The translations under genes and the position numbers were made by a program. 64,000 bases of DNA from Malania oleifera (Eukaryota; Streptophyta; Magnoliopsida; Santalales; Ximeniaceae): assembly GCF_029873635.1 (NCBI RefSeq), contig NC_080422.1, positions 13,919,936 through 13,983,935 on the forward strand, in the 5' to 3' direction. Positions 1-10,291 of this stretch are shown in pieces. Position 1 is the stretch's first letter. Each line of letters opens with the position of its first letter. The notes beneath the pieces were generated by a model, which was given only the letters and a program-made list of their open reading frames with translations, was not told the DNA's origin and searched no databases.

Positions 1-1002
1 TCCAACCAATTATACGCCTAGGTCAATTAGTCCTTTAACTTTTTGTTTTTGTTTTTGTTTTTATTTTTGTTTTTTTTGTTTTTTTTAAATGATCCGGAAC
101 TTTAACCTGAGAAAGCCCCTAAGATCAACCTAGGCAGCACCAGATCGAGGAGATGAAAACATTGCTATTCGCCCATTGATACATCCCTGATAATCCACTA
201 GGCTAACCACAAGTGAGAAATCAAATATGAGATTTAGAGATTACTAAAGCTTAATTTTGTCTTTACCACTTAAGCAAACTCGGGAAAATGGTTCATTGTT
301 TTTTTCTTTTCAATTGTCAAGTTGCATGTGGTGGTAATTTATACCATTGCCCCAACCAAAAGCGGCACATATACTAAACTCGTTAATTATAGGATTACTA
401 AGTTTTCTACATAAATGGAAAATTACCTAATTCCGCATGTAACTTAAGCAAAAGAAAATTTTCTCTGTGTGTGTGACCACATAGATTGAACTCATCAACT
501 ACAACCTACAGGAATATCGCAATGAAAAATTATTGAATTCTCCATGTAGCTTAATCATGCCCTTGTGATTTTTGAAAATCAGGACTACATTATAAGATAT
601 GTTAACTCAAATATGTAAAAATTCTAAAATATCTCTCACATAATTAATCAAAATGGAGAATGAGTGAGCATGCTAGGACCTTCAAAAACCAACAATGATG
701 GTTTCATCACCAAGGGCTAGTGGTGACAATTATAATCCATTCTCATTAACCCACCCATAACCACCATAAATATTACAACAAGGCCGCAAAATGACTTTCG
801 AATATGTATGTACGTATATAGGTGTATATACGTAATTATTTACTATGTGTAATTTCACGTGTATAATTTTGATTTACCATTTATGTTTGATCAAATTCAT
901 ATTTGTGCATAAGAAAAATATACGTTAATTGAAGAATTATGATATATAATTTATAAAAAAAACCATGTATTTCGTCATAAACTTAGATCACTAAAATCAT
1001 TA

Positions 1003-1180
1003 CGGGCGATTCGTGACTTGGGTGACCTCAAGGTCAAGGGTTCGATTTCTCCTTGAGAGTTTACCCGATGAATTAACAGGGGTGTGTTAATGGGTAGACG
1101 ACTTTCGTCCCCCAAGTCTATAGTGTCGAAAGTGACGCGATGATGACTAGAGTTCCCGAATTATAAAAAAGAAAAAGAAA
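1003..1180 (+). repeat. Possible tRNA-derived SINE
   Basis: A Pol III box-B-like motif (GGTTCGATTTC) lies near 1039, and the block ends in an A-rich tail (AAAAAAGAAAAAGAAAAAAA). No convincing box A or target-site duplication was found. The palindrome repeats the block in reverse at about 9110-9290. Assignment as a SINE is tentative. Confidence 0.3.
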
Positions 1181-1572
1181 AAAAACGAGTTCTTATTTGG
1201 TGGGACTTTTTTCTACGTAAGTTCTCGAAAAAAATAAAAGCTTAATCCGACACAAAAGAAGCAAATTTAAACAAATAAAATTGTGTTCAAAAACAAAATA
1301 AATACGAACAAATGAACAAAAATTTGACAAATTCAGAAAATGCCATGCATATATGGCAAGAAAATTCTGTTCTGAAATTTGTTTTGTTACTTCTATTCAT
1401 GCCACTTTATGTGTGTAAATACATACCTTTCCACCTATAATTGATTAATTAATACTGTATATGCCACTGCGCCACTTGTTCATGCCAAAATTGTTAAGTG
1501 CTTTTAATTAAGGGCAGCAGCAATGGAAATTTGGAATGAAGAAATTCTTTACCAACTCATTTTCTAAGTTGA

Positions 1573-1602
<30 letters not shown>
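1573..1602 (+). repeat. GA microsatellite upstream of RopGEF
   Basis: A perfect run of about 15 GA units lies some 450 bases before the RopGEF start codon. The mirrored arm carries the corresponding CT run at about 8664-8692, with a different length and interruptions. Confidence 0.85.
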
Positions 1603-1603
<1 letters not shown>

Positions 1604-2048
1604 GTGGTTACCCATGCATGTCTGACCGGGTTTATTGGGGGCAGCCTTGACCTTCCCAGCCAAACACAGCCACCCAATTCTGCGAAGAAGAAAACTAGAA
1701 AAGAAAAGAAAAGAAAGGTACAATTAACAAAACATATAAGAGAACCAAGTACTTTGTTTATACCACTTAATTAACCCCCTTTTGTTTTTCTTCCTCAAAC
1801 ATGCACCGCACGTTTTACGAACAGAAGAACAGAAGCACAGGAAACAGACAGACTCCCACCAAAAAATGCTGCTCTCATCTCCCAAATCATTTGGAAGTTT
1901 CATCATCTTCCCATGTTTTCTGGTTCTCTCAGAACAACGAACTAAACTGACAATCCCGATCTCTGTCTCTGCCCATATCCAATAGTTTCAGCATTTGCAA
2001 GTCTGTTGTCTCTTGATCATTCCTTAAGGCCTGCATTTCGAATTCAAG

Positions 2049-5000
2049 ATGGTTCGGGCACTCGAGCAGGAACAAGAGTCCTACAGGTCTAGGCTCTTCC
2101 ATTTCAAGGGAATGTATGAGAACACAGGAAGACAAACTCACAGTTTGATTGAGAATAATTTGAACGGGGGATCGGATGACAAGCCATCATCAAGAAGTCA
2201 CGGGTCGAAACCTTTAAGCGATCGACCTTTGGAGAATCAAAAAATCGGATCGACGCTTAACCGAGACGAAAATAAACCCAAGTCGCGCTTAAGCAGAGAA
2301 GGATCAGCAGCGGCCAGCCCTCACGCCAAAGACAGATTAGCCTCAGGCGAGTCAAGTTTCTGTTTTCTGATATTTTAGATTTTTGTTTTCATTGATAGAA
2401 TTTCATGTCATGTTTTATTCTTTTTGTTAAACTTTGCAAGATATGCTTCTGTTTCCTGAATGGATTTCACCCCTTAATTTCCTTATGAATATTTAAATAT
2501 AATAAATGACACCTCTATAAATCCATTTGTTAGATTACTTACAAGGAATTATAGTTACCCTTTGTGGAAGAGAAGTTTTGGGTGCTCATCTCATTGCTAA
2601 ATTATACGTTTTAATGAACCCGCATTATACAAATTTTTCATCTTTCATAATCTTTATTTGAATCTCCTTTTCATTTTCTCAGATATGGAACAGATGAAGG
2701 AAAGATTTGCTAAGTTGCTTTTGGGTGAGGATATGTCTGGTGGTGGCAAGGGTGTTTCATCGGCTTTGGCGCTGTCAAATGCCATTACAAATCTCGCTGG
2801 TACTTTAAATTTCTTTCCTCCTTCTCCATTCACAATAATCTGATGAGTTAATGAGCAATGGCTAGAAGGAGAAAGAATATCAATCGTGAAAAAAAAAAAA
2901 AAAGCCTTCTGTTTGATTCAAAACTCAAAAGTCATTGGCCAATGTTGTTTTTCTTCAATGAGGATTCATCATAGACCAAAATTCAAAAGATATTTCAGTA
3001 ATGTATGAATTTGTTTCCTTTCTACTTCTCTTGGGTCCAATTTTTTCTCATTTCTGTTTCTTGTAAATGGCATGACATGTACAGCTTCTGTCTTCGGTGA
3101 ACAATCGCGGTTAGAACCCATGTCGGTGGAAAGGAAGACGAGATGGAGAAGGGAAATTGATTGGCTTTTGTCCGTCACCGATCATATTGTCGAATTCCTT
3201 CCCTCACAACAGAAAGGCAAGGATGGAACAAATATGGAGGTAACTGTCTCTCTCTTTCTTTCTCCATCTCTTTCCTTTTTATGTGGCGACATGGTAACTT
3301 GTTCAATATTAGCCATCAAAAATTTTGTACACTTCAAAACTTTTTACCCATGAAAGATGTTCTTAAATTTTAAGGTTTTTAAATTGAACAGGTTATGGTG
3401 ACACGGCAACGGACTGATCTTCACATGAACATCCCTGCCCTGAGGAAGCTTGATGCTATGCTCATTGTAAGTACCATCATTAATTCTTTATGATGCCAAA
3501 GTCATTAGGATATTGATTAGCTTAGATGAAGGGTGCTTAATGTCCTTGTTCCCCATTACAAATGAGCAGGACTGCCTAGACAACTTCAAAGATCAAAATG
3601 AATTCTATTATGTGAAGAGAGATTCCGACGATTCAGATAAAGGAAACAAGAGAAAGGATGACAAATGGTGGCTGCCTACTCCTAAAGTTCCCCCAAATGG
3701 TCTGTCCGATGTTTCAAGAAAGTGGTTGCATTTTCAGAAGGATTCTGTGAACCAAGTTCTTAAAGCAGCCATGGCTATAAATGCTCAAGTCCTATCAGAA
3801 ATGGAGATCCCTGAAAACTACATTGAATCTCTCCCAAAGGTGAAGAAAGAGAACAAAAAAAAATTCCATTGAAATGTTCCTTACTAGTGCTTCAATGAAA
3901 AAAATTTCTAAACCTTTTCCCTATTTTGTTTATTGGTAGAATGGGAGAGCAAGCCTTGGTGACTCGATCTATAGGAGTATTACAGTTGAGTACTTTGATC
4001 CGGAGCAGTTCCTCTCAACTTTGGACTTATCATCAGAACACAAGATTCTTGATATCAAGAACAGGATTGAAGCTTCCATTGTGATTTGGAAGAGGAAGAT
4101 GAACAACAAAGATGGGAAGTCCACTTGGGGTTCAGCCGTAAGCATGGAGAAGAGAGAACAATTTGAAGAAAGAGCAGAGACCATCTTACTGCTCCTAAAG
4201 CAGCGGTTTCCTGGAATTCCCCAGTCTTCATTGGACATAAGCAAAATCCAATTCAATGGGGTAAGCCTCTTACTTTTATCACGCATTGTAATGTGAGACA
4301 GTTTTTACTGCAATTTTTTACAGATTTTTGGTACCTGGCAGTTCATTATTACAATTAGCTACTACTATATTCTGTATAAAGATATGAATGACAAGTACTC
4401 TTTCGTTTCCTAAGAATCATTAAATCCTATAAATGCTTGTTCTGATTCTGACATATTATGGAAATTTTTTAAAATGCGAGAATCAAATAATCCTTTGTCG
4501 TGGAACAAAATATCTCTCACTTCCCCCTTGAATAGGTTCTCTGGCGATTAATCAACAATTCAAAGTGTTTTTCTTGTATATTCTTGATAAACTAGCATTT
4601 ATATATAGATGTAGGAGAATCTGTTTGGGAAGTAGAAGTCCCTTTGGCATCTCTTCACCTGCAAAGAATTCTCATTTTCTACTTATTTCGCCTCTACTCT
4701 CAAGTCTCAATCTTGAGACTACAAATTTCATTTGCTAAAGAGAGATTAACAACTACATCTTGGTTCTTAATTATCTAAATTCTAATGATCTAATCCAGGC
4801 AGGCTGACAGTAATTCTTTTATTGGCTATGCAGGAGTGATTTTATTTTGTTTTTTTTTGTTTTGGTTTGTGTTTTGTTGTTTTTTTTTTGTTGTTTGTTT
4901 GTTTTTTTTTTTTGTGGTTTTTTTTTTTTTGTGTTGTTTGGGCAGTATCCTTGAGAGCTATTCAAGAATTCTTGAAAGCTTGGCATTTACGGTCATCTCC

Positions 5001-5102
5001 CGAATTGAAGATGTTCTTTATGCGGATTCTCTCACTCAAAATCCATCCCTAGTGGGACACAAAAGGAAATTTAATGGATTATGGAGCGGCGACGGGAGTT
5101 AA
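2049..5102 (+). CDS. RopGEF: PRONE-domain guanine nucleotide exchange factor for ROP GTPases
   Basis: RopGEFs load GTP onto plant ROP/RAC small GTPases at the plasma membrane, driving polar growth and receptor-kinase signalling. Exons read as 2049-2346, 2683-2799, 3085-3239, 3392-3466, 3570-3839, 3940-4260 and about 4940-5102. All internal phases agree, giving 412 codons before the last exon and about 465 in total, normal for the family. A variable N-terminus of about 98 residues precedes the PRONE domain, which opens at [20 protein letters not shown]. It continues through [30 protein letters not shown], the WW motif (KDDKWWLP, exon 5), [19 protein letters not shown] and SLDISKIQF. Intron 1 uses a GC donor. 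The last exon starts inside a 100 bp T/G-only tract and ends 50 bp from the palindrome apex, so its 5' edge and the C-terminus are unreliable. The start chosen is the first ATG in frame with the PRONE domain. Confidence 0.88.
4836..4940 (+). repeat. T/G-only tract at the intron 6 to exon 7 boundary
   Basis: About 100 bases consist almost entirely of T and G with long T runs. The family consensus predicts that exon 7 starts with codons for roughly DVG-x-x before ILESYSR. The tract obscures these, so the acceptor site cannot be placed. It may be a real polypyrimidine stretch inflated by homopolymer miscalling near the apex. Confidence 0.55.
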
Positions 5103-5133
5103 ACCAAAGAAGAGATAGGAAATGAATGCGCGA

Positions 5134-5163
5134 CACTGGAGCTCCGGCTGGCCGGCTCAGTGC
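5134..5163. repeat. Apex hairpin of the palindrome
   Basis: CACTG at the left edge pairs with CAGTG at the right edge, and CCGG-CTGG-CCGG forms the centre. The left stem has a few bases missing from the right stem. The centre, about 5150, is equidistant from base 1 and base 10291, as a gapless fold-back predicts. Confidence 0.7.
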
Positions 5164-8100
5164 TAAATCTTGAAGTGGGCGGTCTGGCGGGGTGCCCCGT
5201 TAGTTTTTTTTTTTGGGTTTGTGCCTGGGTTTGGTGGCTTCCGGGTTTTGGTCGGTGGCGGGCGGCGCCCTGTTCCTGGGGCCGGGTGGGGAGACGGACC
5301 GCAGCTTGCAGCGAAGCGTCCGGCTAGCACGGCCTCGTGATCGCATCCTTTGAACGACCTTTTACTCACGTCGGGCTTCGTCATGAGAATGCGTCAAAGA
5401 AACCAAGCTGGAGTGTTCACTTTTTGCCCGCTTTGCGTTTTCAGCTGACATGTCGCGCGTGCGGCGCCAAAGTAGCCTGCGCCTTCATTTTGAGTGGCCG
5501 AGATGCCTACAGGGAATTTATACCAGCACTTATTATCTCTTTCAATACTCCCTGTAGAGTCTCCGTCACGGCCTCCCTCACCAGCCACCACCCTTTGCCT
5601 TCTTTCGCTATACGCGCGCCCTGTCACGGGGGCCGGGCGCGCTCTGTTCCGCCCGGCCTTTACGTGCTAGACTTAAATTTCCATGCCTCTGTCGCCCGCA
5701 CAAAAGTTATCGGCTCCGTTAGGAACGACACGACGCTATCCATCTCGTCTAGAAGTATCATTGTAGTCGTCCTTGGGTGACCTCCGCCAGGTTACGTCGG
5801 TCCCAACATTGTTAACCAATGTAACCGATCTTCTCACGATCCCTCCCTGGTGATAACAACGAATGTCCCCGGTTACCCATTGCCTTGGACTGGCCGTATG
5901 GGAGCATCACCTGACGGGCCCCTGGGGACCTACAACAGAAACCTATCACCCGTAGGTTGTAATGGGTATTCAGACCGTAGATGGTCTTCCAAGAGCCGAC
6001 ACCTCTTCCCTTCCACTTGTTTTCTTCTCCCCTGCTACGGTGCCCAAAGTCCAAGAGACCACCTTCCTCATTGAAGAGTTGAACTCTCCCTTCCCCACTC
6101 CCACCCGGCGCTTCACCCTGTTCTTGTCTCAAGCAACAACCCTTCTGTGTTGACACTATGCGCAGTCCAAAGTTGAGAGAGACACTGCTCCGCCGCCCCC
6201 ACCCATCAAACCGAACTCCAACTGCTACCACTACCACATACAAGACTCGACCCCCCGCCCCACCACAGCGCCACACAACTCGCTCACTCACCCATTCCCC
6301 ACCCCCCTACCAATAAACAAATAGGGAACAAGGTCTCTAGAAATTTGTTTCCACCTGACACACCATAGTAACGCACCCGAAATTTCAATGGAATTTTTTT
6401 TGTTCCTTTCTTCACCTTTTGGGAGAGATTCAATGTAGTTTTCAGGAGTCTCCATTTTGATAGGACTCTGAGCTGAGCATTTAAGCCAACCCAGCGACGC
6501 TTTAAGAACTTGGTTCACAGAATCCTTCGAAAATGCAACCACTTTCTGACACATAGGACAGACCATTTGGGGAACTTTAGGAGTAGCAAGCCACCACTTG
6601 TCATCCTTTCTCTTGTGTCCTTTATCTGAATCGGCGGAATCTCATTCACTAATAGACTTCATTTGATCTCTGAGTTTGTCTAGGCAGTCCTGCTCATTTT
6701 GTAAGGGGGAACAGGGGACATGAAGCACCCTTCATCTAAGCTAATCATATCCTAATGAATTTGGCATCATAAAGAATTAATGATGAGTACTTACAATGCG
6801 CATAGCATCAAGCTTCTCAGGGCCGTGATTGTTCATTGTGAAGATCAGTCCGTTGCAGTGTCCACATAACCTGTTCATTGTTAAAAACCTTAAAATTAGA
6901 ACATCTTTCATGGGTAAAAAGTTTTGCAAGAGTGTACAAAAATTTTTGCTGGTATTATTGAAACACCAGGTTCCATGTCGCCACATAAAAAGGAAAGAGA
7001 TGGAGAAAGAAAGAGAGAGACAGTTACCTCCATATTTGTTCCATCCTTGCCTTTCTGTTGTGAGGGAAGGAATTCGACAATATGATCGGTGACGGACAAA
7101 AGCCAATCAATTTCATTCTCCATCCGAGTCCTCCCACCGACATGGGTTCTAACCGCGATTGTTCACGAAGACAGAAAGCTGTACCTGTCATGCCATTTAC
7201 AAGAAACAGAAATGAGAAAAAATTGGACCCAAGAGAGTAGAAAGGAAACAAATTCATAAATTACTGAAATATCTTTTGAATTTTGAGTCTATGATGAATC
7301 CTCATTGAAGAAAAACAACATTGGCCAATGAATTTTGAGTTTTGAATCAAACAGAGGCTTTTTTGTTTTTTCACGATGATATTCTTTCCCTTCTAGCCAT
7401 GACTCATAACTCATCAGATTAGGTGAATGGAGAAGGAGGAGATAATTTAAAGTACAGCGAGATTTGTTAATGGCATTTGGACAGCGCCAAGCGATTGAAA
7501 ACACCTTGCCACACCAGACATATCCTCACCCAAAAGCAACTTAGCAATCTTCCTTCATCTGTTCCATATCTGAGAAAATGAAAAGGAGATTCAAATAAAG
7601 ATTATGTGAGAAGATTGAAAAATTGTATGAATGCGGGTTCATTAAAACGTATAATTTAGCAATGAGATGAGCACCCAAAATCTCTTCCACAAAGGGTAAA
7701 CTATAATTCCTTGTAAGTAATCTAACAATGGATTTATAGAGGTGTCATTTATTATATTTAAATATTCATAAGGAAATTAAGGGGTGAAATCCATTCAGGA
7801 AACAGAAGCATATCTGCAGTTTAACAAAGAATAAAACATGACATGAAATTCACAATGAAAACAAAAATCTAAAATATCAGAAACAGAAACTTGACTCGCC
7901 TGAGGCTAATCTGTCTTTAGGTTCGTGAGGGCTGGCCGTGCTGATCCTTCTCTGACTCTTAAGCGCGATTGGTTTTATTTTCGTCTCGGTTTTAAGCGTC
8001 GATCCGATTTTTTGATTCTCCAAAGGTCGCTCGCTTAAGGTGTCGACACGTGACTTCTTGATATTGCTTGTCATCGATCCCCCGTTCAAATTAGTCTCAA

Positions 8101-10291
8101 TCAAACTGTGAGTTGTATTCCTGTGTTATCATACATTACCTTGAAATGTAAGAGCCTAGTACCTGTAGGACTCTTGTTCCTGCTCGAGTGCACGAACCAT
8201 CCTTGAATTCGAAATGCAGGCCTTAAGGAATTGATCAAGAGACAACAGACTGCAAATGAATGAGACCGATTAGGATATGGCAGAGACAGAGATCGGGATT
8301 GTCAGTTAGTTCGTTGTTCTGAAAGAGAGATGAACCAGAAAGAACAACATGGGAAGATGATGAAACTTCCAATGATTTGGGAGATTGGAGGAGCAGCATT
8401 TTTTGGTGAGGCGTCTGTCGTTTCCTGTGCTTCTGTTCTTCTGTTCGTAAAAACGTGCGTGCATGTTGAGGAGAAAAAACAAAAGGGGGTTAATTAGTGT
8501 TATTAAACATAAACAAATACTTGGTTCTCTTATATGTTTTGTTAATTGTACCTCTATTCTTTCTTTTCTAGTTTATTCTCGCAGAATTGCGGTGGCCCTG
8601 TGTTGGCTGGGAAGGTCAAGGATGCCCCCAATAAACCCCGGTCAGACATGCATGGGGTAACCAACCTCTCTCCTCTCTCTCTCTCTCTCTCCCTTACAAC
8701 TTAGAAAATGAGTTGGTAAAGAATTTCTTCATCCAAATTTCCATTGCTGCTGCCATTAATTAAAAGCACTTAACAATTTGGCATGAACAAGTGGACCGCG
8801 AGTGGCCATGATACAGTATAATTAATCAATTCTAGGTGGAAAGGTAGGTATTTACACACAAAAGTGGCAGGAATAGAAGTAACAAAACAAATTTCAGAAC
8901 AGAATTTTCTTGCAATTTTTTTATAGGCATGGCATTTTATGAATTGTCAAATTTTGTTCATTTGTTCGATATCTATTTTGTTTTTGAACACAATTTTATT
9001 GTTTAAAATGCTTCTTTTTGTCGGATTATTATTAAGCTTTATTTTTTCGAGAATTACGTAGAAAAAAGTCCACCAAATAAGACTCGTTTTTTTTTCTTTT
9101 TCTTTTTTATAATTCGGAGAACTCTAGTTCATCATCGCGTCACTTTCGACACGATAGACTTGGGGGACGAAAGTCGTCTACCCATTAACCACACCCCTGT
9201 TCATCATCGGGGTAAACTCTCAAGGAGAATCGAACCCTGGACCTGAGGTCACCAACGTCACGAATCGGCCAGTTTAATGATTTTAGTGAATCGAAGTTTA
9301 TGACGAAACTACATGGTTTCTTTTTCTAAATATATATCATAATTCTTCAATTAACGTATAGGTTTCTTATGCACAAATATGAATTGATCAAACCCTTAAA
9401 TGGTAAATCAAAAATTATAAACGTGTGAAATTACACATAGTAAATTAATACGATAACAACCTATAATACGTACAGAACATATTCGAAAGTCAATTTTGCG
9501 GCCTGTTGTAATATTTATGGTGGTTATGGGTGAGGTTAATGAGAATGGATTATAATTGTCACACTAGCCCTTGGTGATTTGAACACCATCATTGTTGGTT
9601 TTTGAAGGTCTAGCATGCTCACTCATTCTCCATTTGATTTAATTATGTGAGAGATATTTTAGAATTTTACCATATTTTGAGGTAACATATCTTATATGTG
9701 TCCTGATTTTCAAAAATCACAAGGGCATGATTAAGCTACATGGAGAATTCAATATTTTTTCATTTGCCGATATTCCTGTAGGTTGTAGTTGATGAGTTCA
9801 ATCTAGTGGTCACCACAAAGAGAAGAAAAATTTCTTTTGTTAAGTTACATGCGGAATTAGGTAATTTCCATTATGTAAGAAAACTTAGTAATCTATAATT
9901 AAGAGTGTAGTATATGTGCCGCTTTTGGTTGGGCAAACTGGAATAAATTACACCACATGCCAACTTGACAATTGAAAGAAAAAAACAATGCCAACATTTT
10001 CCCGAGAGTTGTTAAGTGGTTAAAGACACAATTAACTTTAGTAATCTCTAAATCTCATATTTGATTTCTCACTGGTGGTCAGCCTAGATGGATATCAGGG
10101 GATGTATCAATGGCGAGACGCAATGTTTTCATCTCCTCGATCTGGCTGCGCCTAGTTGATTTAGGGCGCTTCTAAGGGTTTAAGTTCCGGTTCATTAAAA
10201 AAAAACCAAAAAAAAACAAAACATAAAAACAAAAACAAAAACAAAAAGTTAAAGGAACTAATTGACATAGGCGTATAATGGTTTGATTGGA
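5151..10291. repeat. Right arm of the palindrome; degraded mirror of 1-5150
   Basis: This is the reverse complement of the left arm with many scattered substitutions and one- to several-base indels. From 6300 to 10291 the match is obvious by eye. From 5151 to 6300 it becomes GC-rich and much noisier, yet collinear anchors persist: 6165-6180 with 4011-4026, the block near 5931-5950 with 4200-4215, and 5390-5410 with 4755-4775. The GC-rich stretch has no composition match elsewhere in this AT-rich window and contains no recognisable gene. It is best read as poorly called sequence of the mirrored RopGEF 3' half, not as foreign DNA. Confidence 0.85.
5900..8200 (-). pseudogene. Mirrored, disrupted copy of the RopGEF gene
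   Basis: Reading the minus strand, the exon counterparts are 8200-7900, 7570-7456, 7180-7028, 6870-6795 and 6689-6416, then a very noisy exon 6 region below about 6300. Intron positions and the GC donor of intron 1 are conserved. The first, second, fourth and fifth exons all carry small indels that change the reading frame, and the sequence past exon 5 is barely recognisable. Peptide blocks such as [15 protein letters not shown] and [10 protein letters not shown] remain readable. Either this is a recent inverted duplicate that has decayed, or it is the complement strand of the same molecule read with many errors. The error gradient toward the apex favours the second. Confidence 0.7.

Larger units (their letters stand above)
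1..2048. other. Region upstream of RopGEF; no other gene seen
   Basis: This is AT-rich non-coding DNA with T-rich tracts at 41-90. It holds a possible SINE at about 1003-1180 and the GA tract of the leader at 1573-1602. The stretch from about 1750 to 2048, just before the RopGEF start, is likely 5' UTR and proximal promoter. No convincing coding sequence is visible on either strand. Confidence 0.5.
1..5150. repeat. Left arm of a 10.3 kb gapless palindrome
   Basis: The first bases of the window reappear, reverse-complemented, at about 10279-10291. Collinear matches run inward the whole way: the RopGEF start at 2049 pairs with 8200, exon 5 (3570-3839) with 6416-6689, and 4011-4026 with 6165-6180. 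The apex is an imperfect hairpin at 5134-5163. Exons in this arm keep their reading frame and splice sites, so this is the better-quality or functional arm. The arm may continue left of base 1. Whether the palindrome exists in the genome cannot be settled here. Confidence 0.9.

Noticed and set aside
5337-6291. Long open frames on both strands in a GC-rich tract, as if bacterial or organellar genes
   Set aside because: They have no family motifs and are collinear with the reverse complement of the RopGEF 3' half; the frames arise from noisy GC-rich sequence.
6777-8104. Several RopGEF-like open frames on the minus strand taken as a second functional gene
   Set aside because: They are the mirrored exons read in shifting frames with intron sequence included; small indels disrupt most exons.
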